64,000 nucleotides of DNA, from positions 3,466,501-3,530,500 of the forward strand of contig NZ_CP115541.1 in assembly GCF_031834595.1 (NCBI RefSeq). Direction: 5' to 3'. The translations under genes were made by a program, and so were the position numbers. This stretch comes from Stenotrophomonas oahuensis (GTDB lineage: Bacteria; Pseudomonadota; Gammaproteobacteria; Xanthomonadales; Xanthomonadaceae). Below the pieces are notes generated by a model. It was not told the origin of the DNA and did no database searches. It saw only the letters and a program-made list of their open reading frames with translations. Positions 8,532 to 17,803 of the stretch are shown piece after piece (position 1 is the stretch's first letter; each line of letters opens with the position of its first letter).

Positions 8532-9569
8532 TTACGCGGCCAACACACCCGCAGGCAGCTGCATGGTGATGCAGTGCAGGCTGCCGTTCTGCCAGATCAG
8601 CGAGCGGCAGGGGACCTGCACGATCTCGCGGTCCGGGTAGGCCTGGGCCAGCACGTCGCGGGCGGCGTTGTCGGCTTCGTCGCCGTAGGCCGGCATCAGC
8701 ACCGCGCCGTTGAGGATCAGGTAGTTCGCGTACGACGCGGCCAGACGGCGACCTTCGTCGATCACCGGACGTGCCCACGGCAGCGGGAACAGGCGGTACG
8801 GCTGGCCGGCGGTGGTGCGCAGCGCGGCCAGTTCGTTGCCCATTGCCTGCAGTTCGGCATGGTGCGAATCGGTGCTGTCATCGCAGGCCTGGTAAACGAT
8901 GCTGTCCGGCGAGGCGAAGCGGGCCAACGTGTCGATGTGCGCGTCGGTGTCGTCGCCTTCCAGGTAACCGTGGTCCAGCCACAGCACCCGGTCCTGCGCC
9001 AGCCAGGTGGCCATGTCCGCGCTGAGCGACGCGCGATCACGGTCCGGGTGGCGTTCGTGCAGGCACTGCCAGGTGGTCAGCAGGGTGCCTTCACCGTCGG
9101 TTTCAATGCCGCCGCCTTCCAGCGCGAACGGAATGCTCTGCAGCTCCGCATTGGCGAACAGGCCCTGGCCGTGCAGCACGCCGACCAGCTGGTCGTCCAG
9201 GCTGGCCTCGAACTTGCCGCCCCAACCGGTGAAGCGGAAATCCAGCAGGCGGAAGCCGCCGTCGGCGCGGCGCAGGGTGATAGGGCCCGAATCGCGCAGC
9301 CAGGTGTCGTCGTACTGCGCGGTGACGAAACGCACGCGTTCCATGTCGATGCGGTTCGAGCGCAGGCGCGCGTCCGCATAGGCTTCCAGGTCATCGTCAG
9401 CCACGATGATCAGCACCGGCTGGAAGCGGGTGATCGCCGCCACCAGCGCGATGTAGGTTTCTTCCACGTCCGCCAGGCGGTCAGCCCAGTCGGTATCGGC
9501 GTGGGGCCAGGCGATCAGGATGGCCGACTGGGTTTCCCATTCGGCAGGAAAGCGAAGCTGTTCGTTCAT
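8532..9569 (-). CDS. aguA: Agmatine deiminase
   Basis: 345-residue member of the peptidyl-arginine-deiminase fold that converts agmatine to N-carbamoylputrescine and ammonia. Family motifs appear in order: DDTWLRDSGPI (substrate-binding Asp), LEGGGIETDGEGTLLTT, the histidine-containing HGYLEGDDTDAHIDTLARF, and the catalytic cysteine C333 in GSLHCITMQLP. Usual AguA length is 340-370 residues. It is on the same strand as aguB but separated by a repeat-filled spacer, so the two may be transcribed apart. Confidence 0.95.
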   Translation of the reverse strand: MNEQLRFPAEWETQSAILIAWPHADTDWADRLADVEETYIALVAAITRFQPVLIIVADDDLEAYADARLRSNRIDMERVRFVTAQYDDTWLRDSGPITLRRADGGFRLLDFRFTGWGGKFEASLDDQLVGVLHGQGLFANAELQSIPFALEGGGIETDGEGTLLTTWQCLHERHPDRDRASLSADMATWLAQDRVLWLDHGYLEGDDTDAHIDTLARFASPDSIVYQACDDSTDSHHAELQAMGNELAALRTTAGQPYRLFPLPWARPVIDEGRRLAASYANYLILNGAVLMPAYGDEADNAARDVLAQAYPDREIVQVPCRSLIWQNGSLHCITMQLPAGVLAA

Positions 9570-9584
9570 GGTCTCGGTGTAATC

Positions 9585-9604
9585 GCCCGCGCCTGGGCGC
9601 GGGC
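9585..9604 (-). terminator. GC hairpin after the 9614-9940 gene
   Basis: 8-bp perfect stem (GCCCGCGC/GCGCGGGC) with a 4-base loop between the small periplasmic protein gene and aguA. There is no good U run, so its terminator role is uncertain. Confidence 0.3.
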
Positions 9605-9613
9605 AGTAATGGG

Positions 9614-9940
9614 TCAGCGGATCGGCGGCTTGGGACCGACTTCCTCGGCGCTGGCCTTGTTGGCCACCACGTCGATCACCTTCGCCCTTTCAAAGTAGAC
9701 GGTGAACTGCGGGTAGACCCAACGGTTGATGGTCGGCCACTGGCGCTTCTGGCCGCCACGCGGCTCCAGCTTTTCGCTCGGCTCGCCGAACGTGGCCAGC
9801 ACCTGGCTGGCGGTCTGGCCGCGCACCGGCACCATCGCAGCAGGCTGCTCCTTGGTGCGGTCGATCAGCAGGGTGTCGGCATGGGCGCTGGCACAGGCCA
9901 GCAGGGCAAGCAACGGCAGGGTGGACAGGTAACGCTTCAT
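9614..9940 (-). CDS. Small secreted protein, possible BamE/OmlA-like fold
   Basis: 108 residues with a clear signal peptide (basic MKRYL, hydrophobic core, AHA cleavage site near residue 21). The mature part has GQTASQVLATFGEPSEK, a pattern seen in small BamE/SmpA-type domains, followed by a beta-rich WVYPQFTVYFERAKVIDVV. I do not recognise a specific function; periplasmic location is inferred from the signal. It is followed by a hairpin and then aguA on the same strand. Confidence 0.7.
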   Translation of the reverse strand: MKRYLSTLPLLALLACASAHADTLLIDRTKEQPAAMVPVRGQTASQVLATFGEPSEKLEPRGGQKRQWPTINRWVYPQFTVYFERAKVIDVVANKASAEEVGPKPPIR

Positions 9941-9994
9941 CTCGATCTACTCCCCAGTGGTCAAGAACTGCGATTACAACAAAAAATGGCAATA

Positions 9995-10018
9995 AAAAAC
10001 CGCCCGGAGGCGGTTTTT
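9995..10018. terminator. Bidirectional terminator between rpmJ and the 9614 gene
   Basis: Stem ACCGCC/GGCGGT bracketed by an A run and a T run on each side, so it works on either strand. On the minus strand it lies about 44 bases after the rpmJ stop and probably ends that transcript. Confidence 0.75.
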
Positions 10019-10024
10019 CATTCA

Positions 10025-10051
10025 GGTAGGCCGCGACCGATGGCCGTGACC
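10025..10051 (+). repeat. Degenerate SMAG palindrome
   Basis: GGTAGG head with an imperfect palindrome (CGCGACC-GAT-GGCCGTG) just 3' of rpmJ. Confidence 0.5.
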
Positions 10052-10061
10052 CGCCCAGGGC

Positions 10062-10187
10062 TCAGCGCTGGCGAGCCTTGAAGCGCGGGTTCGACTTGCA
10101 GATCACGAAGATCTTGCCGCGACGACGGACGACCTTGCAGTCGCGGTGACGGGCCTTGGCCGACTTCAGAGAGGACAGGACTTTCAT
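10062..10187 (-). CDS. rpmJ: 50S ribosomal protein L36, zinc-ligand-poor (YkgO-like) form
   Basis: 41-residue, very basic protein starting [11 protein letters not shown] with the [21 protein letters not shown] ending typical of L36. Only two cysteines remain (positions 17 and 30), and the first Cys and the final His of the zinc site of classical L36 are absent, so this is the zinc-independent type that can replace the zinc form when zinc is scarce in other bacteria. The start is the ATG at 10187; the open frame upstream of it looks non-coding. Stands alone, followed by a repeat and a strong terminator. Confidence 0.9.
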   Translation of the reverse strand: MKVLSSLKSAKARHRDCKVVRRRGKIFVICKSNPRFKARQR

Positions 10188-10380
10188 TGCATACCTCGGC
10201 GTAAACGTGGATTCAGGTGGAGCGCGGCCGCGATATGCAGATGACAATCGGCAGGTGACGCTCGTTCAAGCCCGCCATTCTACCGGCCTTTTCTCCATCC
10301 TTTCAAGTGGTTGCACCAAAAAGGTCTCGGCAGGGGTCGGGCAGGGGCTAGAATGGGGGGTCCATCACACAGGGAAACCC

Positions 10381-11061
10381 ATGAATCCGCATCCCCCCGT
10401 GCTTACCATCGACGGTCCTTCCGGGGCCGGCAAGGGCACCGTCAGCCGCATTGTCGCACGTCGGCTGGGCTGGCATTACCTGGATTCGGGGGCGCTGTAC
10501 CGGGCCGTGGGCGTGGCCGCCAGCTGGGCCGACATCGACACCTCCGATGCCTCGGCGCTGGTCCGGTGCACCTTCGATACCAAGGTCCGCTTCGTCGAAA
10601 CCGCCGACGGCGCGCTGCGTGTCATGGTCAATGAGACGGATGCCACCGACGAGCTGCGCCTGGAAACCACCGGTGCGCTGGCCTCGGCCATTGCCGCCAT
10701 CCCGGAGGTGCGCTCCGCGCTGAAAGAGCGCCAGCGCGCATTCAGGGTCGAGCCGGGCCTGGTCGCCGACGGCCGCGACATGGGTACGGTGATCTTCCCC
10801 GACGCCCCATTCAAGGTCTTCCTGACCGCCAGTGCCGAGGAGCGCGCCGAGCGCCGGCATAAGCAGTTGAAAGACAAGGGGGTTTCTGTTAACTTTGATG
10901 ACCTCCTGCGCGAGATCATGGCCCGCGACGCCCGTGATGCCCAGCGCACCGTGGCGCCCCTGAAGCCGGCAGACGATGCCGTCGTCATCGACACCAGTGG
11001 AATCGGCATCGACGAAGTCGTTGCCAGGGTTCTGGATCTGCTTCCGGTTTCGGGTGCCTGA
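10381..11061 (+). CDS. cmk: Cytidylate kinase
   Basis: 226-residue (d)CMP kinase: phosphorylates CMP and dCMP with ATP in pyrimidine salvage and supply. The P-loop [11 protein letters not shown] is at residues 10-20, [15 protein letters not shown] is the Cmk nucleotide-binding stretch, and [21 protein letters not shown] with the following [10 protein letters not shown] lid matches the family. I chose the ATG at 10381 because the P-loop must be near the N terminus; the open frame upstream is not conserved-looking. It precedes rpsA, the usual gammaproteobacterial order. Confidence 0.95.
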   Translation: MNPHPPVLTIDGPSGAGKGTVSRIVARRLGWHYLDSGALYRAVGVAASWADIDTSDASALVRCTFDTKVRFVETADGALRVMVNETDATDELRLETTGALASAIAAIPEVRSALKERQRAFRVEPGLVADGRDMGTVIFPDAPFKVFLTASAEERAERRHKQLKDKGVSVNFDDLLREIMARDARDAQRTVAPLKPADDAVVIDTSGIGIDEVVARVLDLLPVSGA

Positions 11062-11199
11062 TCCGTTGCATGGAGGAGGCCGCCAGTGCATCGGCGGTAG
11101 TCGCACCAATGTAAAGCGTCACAAGCTCCGTCCCGCAATGATGCGTGGCGGTTTTCCTACTTAACACACGACCTGCGTTTCCGGGGTCGACCAACAGGC

Positions 11200-11236
11200 G
11201 GGCAGTACACGGAACCCTTGAAGGGAACCCCTGCCC
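11200..11236 (+). promoter_or_regulatory. rpsA leader hairpin
   Basis: A GGGCAG/CTGCCC outer stem and a CCCTT/AAGGG inner stem lie 24 bases before the rpsA start, and no good Shine-Dalgarno sequence follows. In E. coli, rpsA is translated from a structured leader without a strong SD and is repressed by S1 itself; the arrangement here suggests similar autogenous control. Inference from structure only. Confidence 0.45.
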
Positions 11237-11259
11237 ATGTGTCCAACAGAGTAAATCTA

Positions 11260-12945
11260 ATGACCGAATCATTTGCCGAACTGTTCGAAGCCAGCCAGGC
11301 CAATCTGGCCAAGCTGAAGCCGGGCGCCATCGTCACCGGTACCGTCGTGGAAGTCCGCGGCGACGTCGTGGTGATCAACGCTGGCCTGAAGTCTGAAGGC
11401 ATCGTGCCGATCGAGCAGTTCCGTAACGATGCTGGCGAAATCGACGTTGCCGAAGGCGACCTGGTCAAGGTTGCCCTTGACGCGATTGAAAACGGCTTCG
11501 GTGAAACCGTCCTGTCGCGCGAGAAGGCCAAGCGCGCCATGGTGTGGGACGAGCTGGAAGAAGCTCTGGAAAAGAACGAAACCATCACCGGTCGCATCAG
11601 CGGCAAGGTCAAGGGTGGTTTCACCGTGGACATCAAGGATGTCCGCGCGTTCCTGCCGGGTTCCCTGGTCGATGTGCGCCCGGTGCGCGATCCGGCCTAC
11701 CTGGAAGGCAAGGAGCTGGAATTCAAGCTCATCAAGCTGGACCGCAAGCGTAACAACGTCGTTGTGTCGCGCCGCGCTGTCGTCGAAAGCGAGCACTCGG
11801 AAGAGCGCGAGCAGCTGATGGACAAGCTGCAGGAAGGCGCCATCCTGAAGGGTGTGGTCAAGAACCTGACCGACTACGGCGCGTTCGTGGACCTGGGCGG
11901 TATCGACGGCCTGCTGCACATCACCGACATGGCATGGAAGCGCGTGCGCCATCCGTCCGAAGTCGTGAACGTCGGCGACGAGCTGGACGTGCGCGTGCTG
12001 AAGTTCGACCGCGAGCGCAACCGCGTTTCGCTGGGCCTGAAGCAGCTGGGCGAAGATCCGTGGGACAACATCGCCCGTCGTTACCCGGCCAACAGCCGCG
12101 TGTTCGGCAAGGTCTCCAACGTGACCGATTACGGCGCGTTCGTCGAGATCGAGCCGGGCGTGGAAGGCCTGGTGCACGTCTCGGAAATGGACTGGACCAA
12201 CAAGAACGTCAACCCGTCCAAGGTTGTGCAGGTCGGTGACGAAGTTGAAGTGATGGTGCTGGACGTCGACGAAGAGCGTCGCCGCATCTCGCTGGGCATG
12301 AAGCAGGTTGCCGCCAATCCGTGGGAAACCTTCGCTGCCATCCACAAGAAGGGCGACAAGGTGTCGGGCCAGATCAAGTCGATCACCGACTTCGGCATCT
12401 TCATCGGCCTGGACGGCGGTATCGACGGCCTGGTGCACCTGTCCGACATCAGCTGGAACACCACCGGCGAAGACGTGGTCCGCAACTTCAAGAAGGGCGA
12501 CAACCTGGACGCCGTCGTCCTGGCCGTCGATCCGGAACGCGAACGCATCAGCCTGGGCGTCAAGCAGCTGGAGCAGGATCCGTTCGGTCAGTACATGGCT
12601 GCCAACCCGAAGGGTTCGAAGGTCGAAGGCGTGGTCAAGGAAGTGGACGCCAAGGGCGCTACCATCGAACTGGCTGACGGCATCGAAGGCTATGTGTCGG
12701 CTCGCGACGTTGCCAATGAGCGCGTTGACGATGCGACCCAGTTCCTGAAGGTCGGCGACAAGGTGGAAGCCAAGTTCGTGGGCATGGACCGCAAGGGCCG
12801 TACCCTGCAGCTGTCGATCAAGGCCAAGGACGACGCCGAAATGCGCGAAGTGCTGGAGGAATACCAGTCCTCTTCGGCTTCGAGCGGCACCACCCAGCTG
12901 GGCGCGCTGCTGCGTGCACAGCTGAACGGTAACAAGTCCGAGTAA
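11260..12945 (+). CDS. rpsA: 30S ribosomal protein S1
   Basis: 561 residues starting [12 protein letters not shown]. Six S1/OB-fold repeats are readable, each with a variant of [16 protein letters not shown]...GLLHxSDxxW. The first two are the diverged ribosome-binding pair, the last four bind mRNA. Length and start match the gammaproteobacterial protein. It brings mRNA to the 30S subunit and unfolds structured leaders. It lies between cmk and ihfB and is followed by a terminator hairpin. Confidence 0.97.
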   Translation: MTESFAELFEASQANLAKLKPGAIVTGTVVEVRGDVVVINAGLKSEGIVPIEQFRNDAGEIDVAEGDLVKVALDAIENGFGETVLSREKAKRAMVWDELEEALEKNETITGRISGKVKGGFTVDIKDVRAFLPGSLVDVRPVRDPAYLEGKELEFKLIKLDRKRNNVVVSRRAVVESEHSEEREQLMDKLQEGAILKGVVKNLTDYGAFVDLGGIDGLLHITDMAWKRVRHPSEVVNVGDELDVRVLKFDRERNRVSLGLKQLGEDPWDNIARRYPANSRVFGKVSNVTDYGAFVEIEPGVEGLVHVSEMDWTNKNVNPSKVVQVGDEVEVMVLDVDEERRRISLGMKQVAANPWETFAAIHKKGDKVSGQIKSITDFGIFIGLDGGIDGLVHLSDISWNTTGEDVVRNFKKGDNLDAVVLAVDPERERISLGVKQLEQDPFGQYMAANPKGSKVEGVVKEVDAKGATIELADGIEGYVSARDVANERVDDATQFLKVGDKVEAKFVGMDRKGRTLQLSIKAKDDAEMREVLEEYQSSSASSGTTQLGALLRAQLNGNKSE

Positions 12946-12976
12946 TCGGCCTTACCCGTTGCAGTAGTTTCCTGAG

Positions 12977-13003
12977 CGGCCCGGACACCTGTCCGGGCCG
13001 TTT
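12977..13003 (+). terminator. Terminator/attenuator after rpsA
   Basis: Perfect 10-bp stem (CGGCCCGGAC/GTCCGGGCCG) with a 4-base loop and a short T run, 31 bases after the rpsA stop and 31 before ihfB. It may only partly stop transcription into ihfB. Confidence 0.65.
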
Positions 13004-13034
13004 CAGGGTTGGAATCCCTCGAAGCGAGTCCGCA

Positions 13035-13340
13035 ATGACCAAATCCGAGCTGATCGAAATCCTGGCGCGCCGGCAGGCGCATTTGAAGTCGGACGATGTC
13101 GATCTGGCGGTAAAGTCGTTGCTGGAAATGATGGGAGGCTCGTTGGCCGGCGGCGATCGTATCGAGATCCGCGGGTTCGGCAGTTTCTCGCTGCACTACC
13201 GTCCGCCACGCCTGGGCCGTAACCCGAAAACCGGTGAATCGGTCGCGTTGCCGGGCAAGCATGTCCCGCATTTCAAGCCGGGCAAGGAACTGCGCGAGCG
13301 CGTCAGCGCCGTGGTTCCGCTGGAAGGCGACCCCGCCTGA
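13035..13340 (+). CDS. ihfB: Integration host factor beta subunit
   Basis: 101-residue DNA-bending HU/IHF protein. It begins [11 protein letters not shown]; the beta-arm region has [34 protein letters not shown], with the intercalating proline and the R-x-GRNPKTG signature. The C terminus ([12 protein letters not shown]) also matches. It pairs with the IhfA subunit (not in this window) to bend DNA sharply in replication, recombination and promoter control. Located directly after rpsA as in other gammaproteobacteria. Confidence 0.96.
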   Translation: MTKSELIEILARRQAHLKSDDVDLAVKSLLEMMGGSLAGGDRIEIRGFGSFSLHYRPPRLGRNPKTGESVALPGKHVPHFKPGKELRERVSAVVPLEGDPA

Positions 13341-13367
13341 CTCTGTACGTCTGCCATGCCGCAGGCT

Positions 13368-13391
13368 GGTAGAGCGGACCGCCGGTCCGCT
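13368..13391 (+). repeat. SMAG-type GTAG palindrome
   Basis: GGTAG followed by AGCGGACC-GCC-GGTCCGCT in the ihfB-lapA gap. Confidence 0.7.
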
Positions 13392-13424
13392 ACTCTTGGT
13401 CCCTAACGGAATGGGAGCTGCCAC

Positions 13425-13715
13425 ATGAAAGTTGCACGTCTGTTGATCCTGTTGGCCGTGCTGGTCGCCGGGCTCATTGTCGGTGCCCTCAATTCTCAGG
13501 AAATGACCCTCAAGCTCGGTTTCACCGAGATCCACTCCAGCACCGGGCTGGCGATCACCGTGGCCCTGCTGGCCGGCGTGCTGATCGGAGCCGGGTTGGT
13601 GCTGGTGGGTATGGTCATTCCTTTGTACTCCAGGCTGCGCATGGCGCAGAAAGCGGTTCCGGCCTCGCCGGCCGCGCCGGTTGCACCTTCTACTTCTTCT
13701 TTTGACGGACGCTGA
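13425..13715 (+). CDS. lapA: LapA/YciS-family inner-membrane protein
   Basis: 96 residues with two transmembrane helices (about 5-22 and 43-65) and a short cytosolic tail. The sequence between them, NSQEMTLKLGF, is the LapA-domain hallmark (NxxxVxLxxxF). LapA works with LapB in control of lipopolysaccharide synthesis. It is 6 bases upstream of lapB. The short Ala/Pro/Ser-rich C terminus is probably disordered. Confidence 0.88.
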   Translation: MKVARLLILLAVLVAGLIVGALNSQEMTLKLGFTEIHSSTGLAITVALLAGVLIGAGLVLVGMVIPLYSRLRMAQKAVPASPAAPVAPSTSSFDGR

Positions 13716-13721
13716 GCGCCG

Positions 13722-14900
13722 ATGGAATTCGTCTCCGAGTGGTTCTGGTTTTTCCTGTTCCTGCCGCTGGCAGCGGTCTCTGGCTGGGTGATCGGCCGGC
13801 GCGGTGGCCAGCGCCACGGCGACAACCAGGTCAGCCGCCTGTCCAGCACGTACTTCCGTGGTCTGAACTACCTGCTCAACGAGCAGCCGGACAAGGCCAT
13901 CGAGCTGTTCCTGCACATTGCCGAACTGGACAAGGAAACCTTTGAAACCCAGGTCGCGCTGGGCCACCTGTTCCGCCGCCGCGGTGAAGTCGACCGCGCC
14001 ATCCGCCTGCACCAGGGGCTGGTCAACCGCACCGACCTGAGCGACGCACAGCGCGTGCAGGCGCTGCTGGCGCTGGGCGAGGACTACATGAAGTCCGGCC
14101 TGCTTGACCGCGCCGAAACCGTGTTCACCGAGCTGGCCCAGATCGACCAGCGCGCTCCGCAGGCGCTCAAGCACCTGATCGGCATCTACCAGGCTGAACG
14201 CGACTGGGAAAAGGCGATCGACAACGCCACCCGTTACGAGGAAGTCACCGGCGAGCCGATGGGCAAGCTGATCGGGCAGTTCGAGTGCGAACTGGCCGAG
14301 CGCTACCGCGGTGCGGGCAAGATCGATGAGGCGAGGGCGGCCATCGCGCGTGCCTATCAGGCTGACGCCATGTCTGTACGTGCCGGCATCATTGAAGGTC
14401 GCCTGGAAACCGACTCCGGCAATGCCGAAGCCGCTGTGCGCGCCTTCGAGCGTGCCGCCCGCAACGACCCCGAGTATCTGCCCGAGGTGCTGCAACCGCT
14501 GATGCAGAACTACCGCAAGGTCGGTGATCTTGGCGGCGCGCGCGCGTTCCTGTCGGAAATGACCGAACACTACCGCGGCATTGCCCCGGTGCTGGCCTTG
14601 ACCCAGCTGATGGAAGAGCAGGAGGGTGTTGCCCCGGCGCGCGCCTACCTGGGTCGCCAGCTCAAGGACCGCCCGTCGGTGCGTGGCGAGTCCGCCCTGA
14701 TCGACCTGACCCTGGCCGAGGGGGCCGATTCCACGGCCACCCTGCACGACCTCAAGCACATCACCGACCAGCTGCTGGTGCGCAACCCCGCCTACCGCTG
14801 CACCCGTTGCGGCTTCGGCGCGCGCACCCACCACTGGCAATGCCCCAGCTGCAAGGAGTGGGGGACGGTCAAGCCACTGCTGAACTACGCGGTGCTTTGA
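13722..14900 (+). CDS. lapB: Lipopolysaccharide assembly protein B
   Basis: 392 residues: one N-terminal transmembrane anchor (5-24), then a long array of tetratricopeptide repeats, then a C-terminal rubredoxin-like zinc ribbon with cysteines at 360, 363, 374 and 377. This is the YciM/LapB layout. In E. coli LapB binds FtsH and LpxC and adjusts lipid A synthesis by steering LpxC degradation. Next to lapA, with a 3-base gap to the sugar transferase gene downstream. Confidence 0.93.
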   Translation: MEFVSEWFWFFLFLPLAAVSGWVIGRRGGQRHGDNQVSRLSSTYFRGLNYLLNEQPDKAIELFLHIAELDKETFETQVALGHLFRRRGEVDRAIRLHQGLVNRTDLSDAQRVQALLALGEDYMKSGLLDRAETVFTELAQIDQRAPQALKHLIGIYQAERDWEKAIDNATRYEEVTGEPMGKLIGQFECELAERYRGAGKIDEARAAIARAYQADAMSVRAGIIEGRLETDSGNAEAAVRAFERAARNDPEYLPEVLQPLMQNYRKVGDLGGARAFLSEMTEHYRGIAPVLALTQLMEEQEGVAPARAYLGRQLKDRPSVRGESALIDLTLAEGADSTATLHDLKHITDQLLVRNPAYRCTRCGFGARTHHWQCPSCKEWGTVKPLLNYAVL

Positions 14901-14903
14901 GTC

Positions 14904-15878
14904 ATGGCCCTGACAGCCGGGCTGGGGTTGCTGGCGGTGCTGGTGGCCTCGGCGGCGCTCACCTGGGGTGCGCGCCACTACGCGCTTAGGCGCAACCTGA
15001 TGGACCAGCCCGGCGAGCGGCGCAGCCACGTGGTGGCGACCCCGCGCGGCGGCGGCATTGCCATTGTGCTGACCCTGCTGCTGGCGGCTGCGGTTGCGGC
15101 GCTGCTGTGGCCGGACGCCTGGGTCACTCTGGCGGTGTTCGGCCTGGGCCTGGCGTTGGTGGCCGGGATTGGCTGGTGGGACGACCATCGGCCATTACCG
15201 GCCGTTCGTCGCCTGCTCGTCCATGTGATAGCCGCCGCGCTGATCGCCGGCCTGGTCTGGCAGGCGACCCACAACCCGGTGCAGGCGCTGCTGGCGCTGC
15301 TGTTCACCACGTCCCTGATCAACATCTGGAACTTCATGGATGGGATCAATGGCATCGCGACCACCCAGGCCGTGCTGGCCGGGGTCGCCTTTGCCTGCGT
15401 GCTGCCGGGCCCGCTGGCCCTGGCCGGTGCGGTGCTCGCCGCGGCCTGCCTGGGTTTCCTGCCGTTCAACTTCCCGCGTGGACGGATCTTCATGGGTGAT
15501 GTGGGCAGCGGGGCGCTGGGTTATGCGATTGCGGCACTGGTCTGTCTGGGCAGCGTGGCGACCGACATCTCCTGGTTGCTGCTGCTGGTGCCGCTGACCG
15601 CCTTCCTCGTGGACGCAGGCTTCACACTCTTGTCCCGCATGCTTTCGGGACAACGCTGGATGGAGCCCCACACCCAACACGTCTACCAGCGCGCGGTCAA
15701 AAGTAGCAAAAGCCACACTTTTGTGACCGGAACGTACTTTGTTTTTGGTCTGTTCAGTATTACAGTGTTTAATGCTTGCACTAATTTGCAGCCGAGGTGG
15801 GAGGCTGCCGTGGCCGTTGCGTGGTTGACCCTCGCAACCGGTCTTTGGCTGCTCCTGCGCAAGGGAATGTGCCACTAA
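14904..15878 (+). CDS. Polyprenyl-phosphate sugar-1-phosphate transferase (WecA/WbpL-like)
   Basis: 324 residues, strongly hydrophobic, about ten transmembrane helices, glycosyltransferase family 4 (MraY/WecA superfamily). Catalytic-loop motifs are WWDDHRPLP (Mg-binding DD), NIWNFMDGINGIA, FPRGRIFMGDVGSGALGY and the His-rich loop PHTQHVYQR. It would load an N-acetylhexosamine phosphate onto undecaprenyl phosphate to begin O-antigen or exopolysaccharide repeat units. The WbpM-type dehydratase gene follows after 17 bases, a common pairing. The last ~150 bases are lower in GC than the rest. Confidence 0.9.
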   Translation: MALTAGLGLLAVLVASAALTWGARHYALRRNLMDQPGERRSHVVATPRGGGIAIVLTLLLAAAVAALLWPDAWVTLAVFGLGLALVAGIGWWDDHRPLPAVRRLLVHVIAAALIAGLVWQATHNPVQALLALLFTTSLINIWNFMDGINGIATTQAVLAGVAFACVLPGPLALAGAVLAAACLGFLPFNFPRGRIFMGDVGSGALGYAIAALVCLGSVATDISWLLLLVPLTAFLVDAGFTLLSRMLSGQRWMEPHTQHVYQRAVKSSKSHTFVTGTYFVFGLFSITVFNACTNLQPRWEAAVAVAWLTLATGLWLLLRKGMCH

Positions 15879-15895
15879 CAGGATTGCTTGATTTT

Positions 15896-17803
15896 ATGAC
15901 GCCTTGGCAGGACCGTTTCACCAGTCTGCTTCCGCGCGCTGCCATTGTGGTCCACGACCTGTTCATGGTCTGGGCCTGCTGGCAACTGCTGCACGCCGGC
16001 CGCTACTCCATGCTGGCCGAAGCCCCGTCGCTGCCGCTCTGGAATGTGGACACCTCACTGGTGCTGGTGATCCAGGCCATCGTGTTCTGGCGCGTCGGTC
16101 TCTACCGTGGCCTGTGGCGCTTCGCCAGCGTGGCGGACCTCCTGCACATCTTCAAAGCCAGCTTCATTGGCCTGCTCGCCATTGTGGTGGTGCTGGCCTA
16201 CAAGCGCTTTGCAGGCGTCCCGATGTCGGTGCTGGTGATCTATCCGTTCGCGCTGTCGGCCCTGCTGGGCGCGCCGCGCCTGCTGTACCGCGCGTGGAAG
16301 GACTACCAGTCGCTGCAGACCGATGCCAGCGCCCGCCGCGTGCTGATTCTCGGTGCTGGCCAGGCGGCCGAGGCGCTGGTCCGCGACCTGCGCCGCTCGG
16401 GCGACTTCGAGCCCGTCGGCCTGCTGGACGATGCGCCGCACCTGCAGGGGGCCAAGCTGCAGGGCCTGCCGATTCTCGGCACCCTCGACGATGCACCTTC
16501 GATCGTCCGCGAAACCGCCGCAAAGCTGCTGGTGATCGCCATTCCGTCGCTGGATGCCGCGGGCATGCAGCGTGTGGTGGCCATCTGCGAAAGCACCGGC
16601 GTGCCGTTCCGCACCGTGCCCAAGATCAACGACGTGCTGCTGGGCCATTCACTGCCCGGCGAGCTCAAGGAAGTGGCCATTGAAGATCTGCTGGGTCGCA
16701 AGCCGATCCTGCCGGACTGGTCGCTGATCCGCGGCTGGCTGGGCGGGCGCACGGTGCTGGTCACCGGCGCAGGCGGTTCGATCGGCTCGGAACTGTGCCG
16801 CCAGTGCGCGCGCCACGGGGCAGGGCGGATCGTGCTGCTGGAAATGAGCGAGCTGCTGCTGCTGACCATCGAGGCCGAGCTCAAGCGCAGCTTCCCGGAG
16901 CTGGAAGTCGAGGCGGTGCTGGGCGACTGTGGCGATCCGGCGGTGATCCGCCATGCGCTGTCGCTGTCGCCGGTCGACGCGGTGTTCCATGCCGCCGCTT
17001 ACAAGCAGGTGCCGGTGCTGGAGCGCCAGCTGCGCGAAGCGGTGCGCAACAACATCCTGTCCACCGAGACGGTGGCGCGGGCCTGCGTGGAAGCGCATAT
17101 CGAGCATTTCGTGTTCATCTCCACCGACAAGGCGGTGGACCCGGTCAACGCACTGGGGGCGAGCAAGCGCTACGCCGAGATGATCTGCCAGAGCCTGGAC
17201 CAGAAGACCACCCAGACCCGTTTCGTTACCGTGCGCTTCGGCAACGTGCTGGCGTCGGCGGGCAGCGTGGTGCCGTTGTTCCGCGAGCAGATCCTGAAGG
17301 GCGGTCCGGTCACCGTGACCGACCCCGAAGTCACCCGCTACTTCATGACCATCCCGGAAGCCTGCCAGCTCATCCTGCAGGCCGCCGCATCGGCATCGCA
17401 CGGGGCGATCTACACCCTGGACATGGGCGAGCCGGTGCCGATCCGGGTGCTGGCCGAGCAGATGATCCGTCTGGCCGGCAAGCAGCCGTACAAGGACATC
17501 GCCATCATCTACACCGGGCTGCGTCCGGGTGAGAAGCTGCACGAAACCCTGTTCTATTCCGACGAAGACTATCGCCCAACCGCGCATCCGAAGATTCTGG
17601 AAGCCGGGGTGCGCACCTTCGCGCGCGACCAGGTGCTGGGCAACGTGCCGCGCCTGCGCGAGGCGATCGCCAACTACGACACCGATGCGATCAACAGCAT
17701 CCTGTTCGCGACGATGCCGGAGTTCTCGCCGTTGCAACAAGAAAATCACGTCGAGTCGGCTAATGTGGTGCCCTTTCCGGCACGAGAGGCCAACAGGCAG
17801 TGA
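15896..17803 (+). CDS. Membrane-bound UDP-sugar 4,6-dehydratase (WbpM/CapD/FlaA1 family)
   Basis: 635 residues. Four N-terminal transmembrane helices (to ~residue 125), a first Rossmann domain (VLILGAGQAAEALVRDLR), then the catalytic SDR domain with VLVTGAGGSIGSELCRQ and STDKAVDPVNALGASKRYAEM. Such enzymes dehydrate UDP-GlcNAc as the first step to QuiNAc/FucNAc-type sugars for surface glycans. In WbpM the residue four before the catalytic Lys is Met, in FlaA1 Tyr; here it is Leu. I chose the ATG at 15896, 17 bases after the upstream stop. It overlaps galU by GTGA. Confidence 0.9.
   Translation: MTPWQDRFTSLLPRAAIVVHDLFMVWACWQLLHAGRYSMLAEAPSLPLWNVDTSLVLVIQAIVFWRVGLYRGLWRFASVADLLHIFKASFIGLLAIVVVLAYKRFAGVPMSVLVIYPFALSALLGAPRLLYRAWKDYQSLQTDASARRVLILGAGQAAEALVRDLRRSGDFEPVGLLDDAPHLQGAKLQGLPILGTLDDAPSIVRETAAKLLVIAIPSLDAAGMQRVVAICESTGVPFRTVPKINDVLLGHSLPGELKEVAIEDLLGRKPILPDWSLIRGWLGGRTVLVTGAGGSIGSELCRQCARHGAGRIVLLEMSELLLLTIEAELKRSFPELEVEAVLGDCGDPAVIRHALSLSPVDAVFHAAAYKQVPVLERQLREAVRNNILSTETVARACVEAHIEHFVFISTDKAVDPVNALGASKRYAEMICQSLDQKTTQTRFVTVRFGNVLASAGSVVPLFREQILKGGPVTVTDPEVTRYFMTIPEACQLILQAAASASHGAIYTLDMGEPVPIRVLAEQMIRLAGKQPYKDIAIIYTGLRPGEKLHETLFYSDEDYRPTAHPKILEAGVRTFARDQVLGNVPRLREAIANYDTDAINSILFATMPEFSPLQQENHVESANVVPFPAREANRQ

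Noticed and set aside
12690..15188. 832-residue minus-strand frame across rpsA end, ihfB, lapAB
   Set aside because: Antisense shadow of clearly coding genes; no recognisable motifs.
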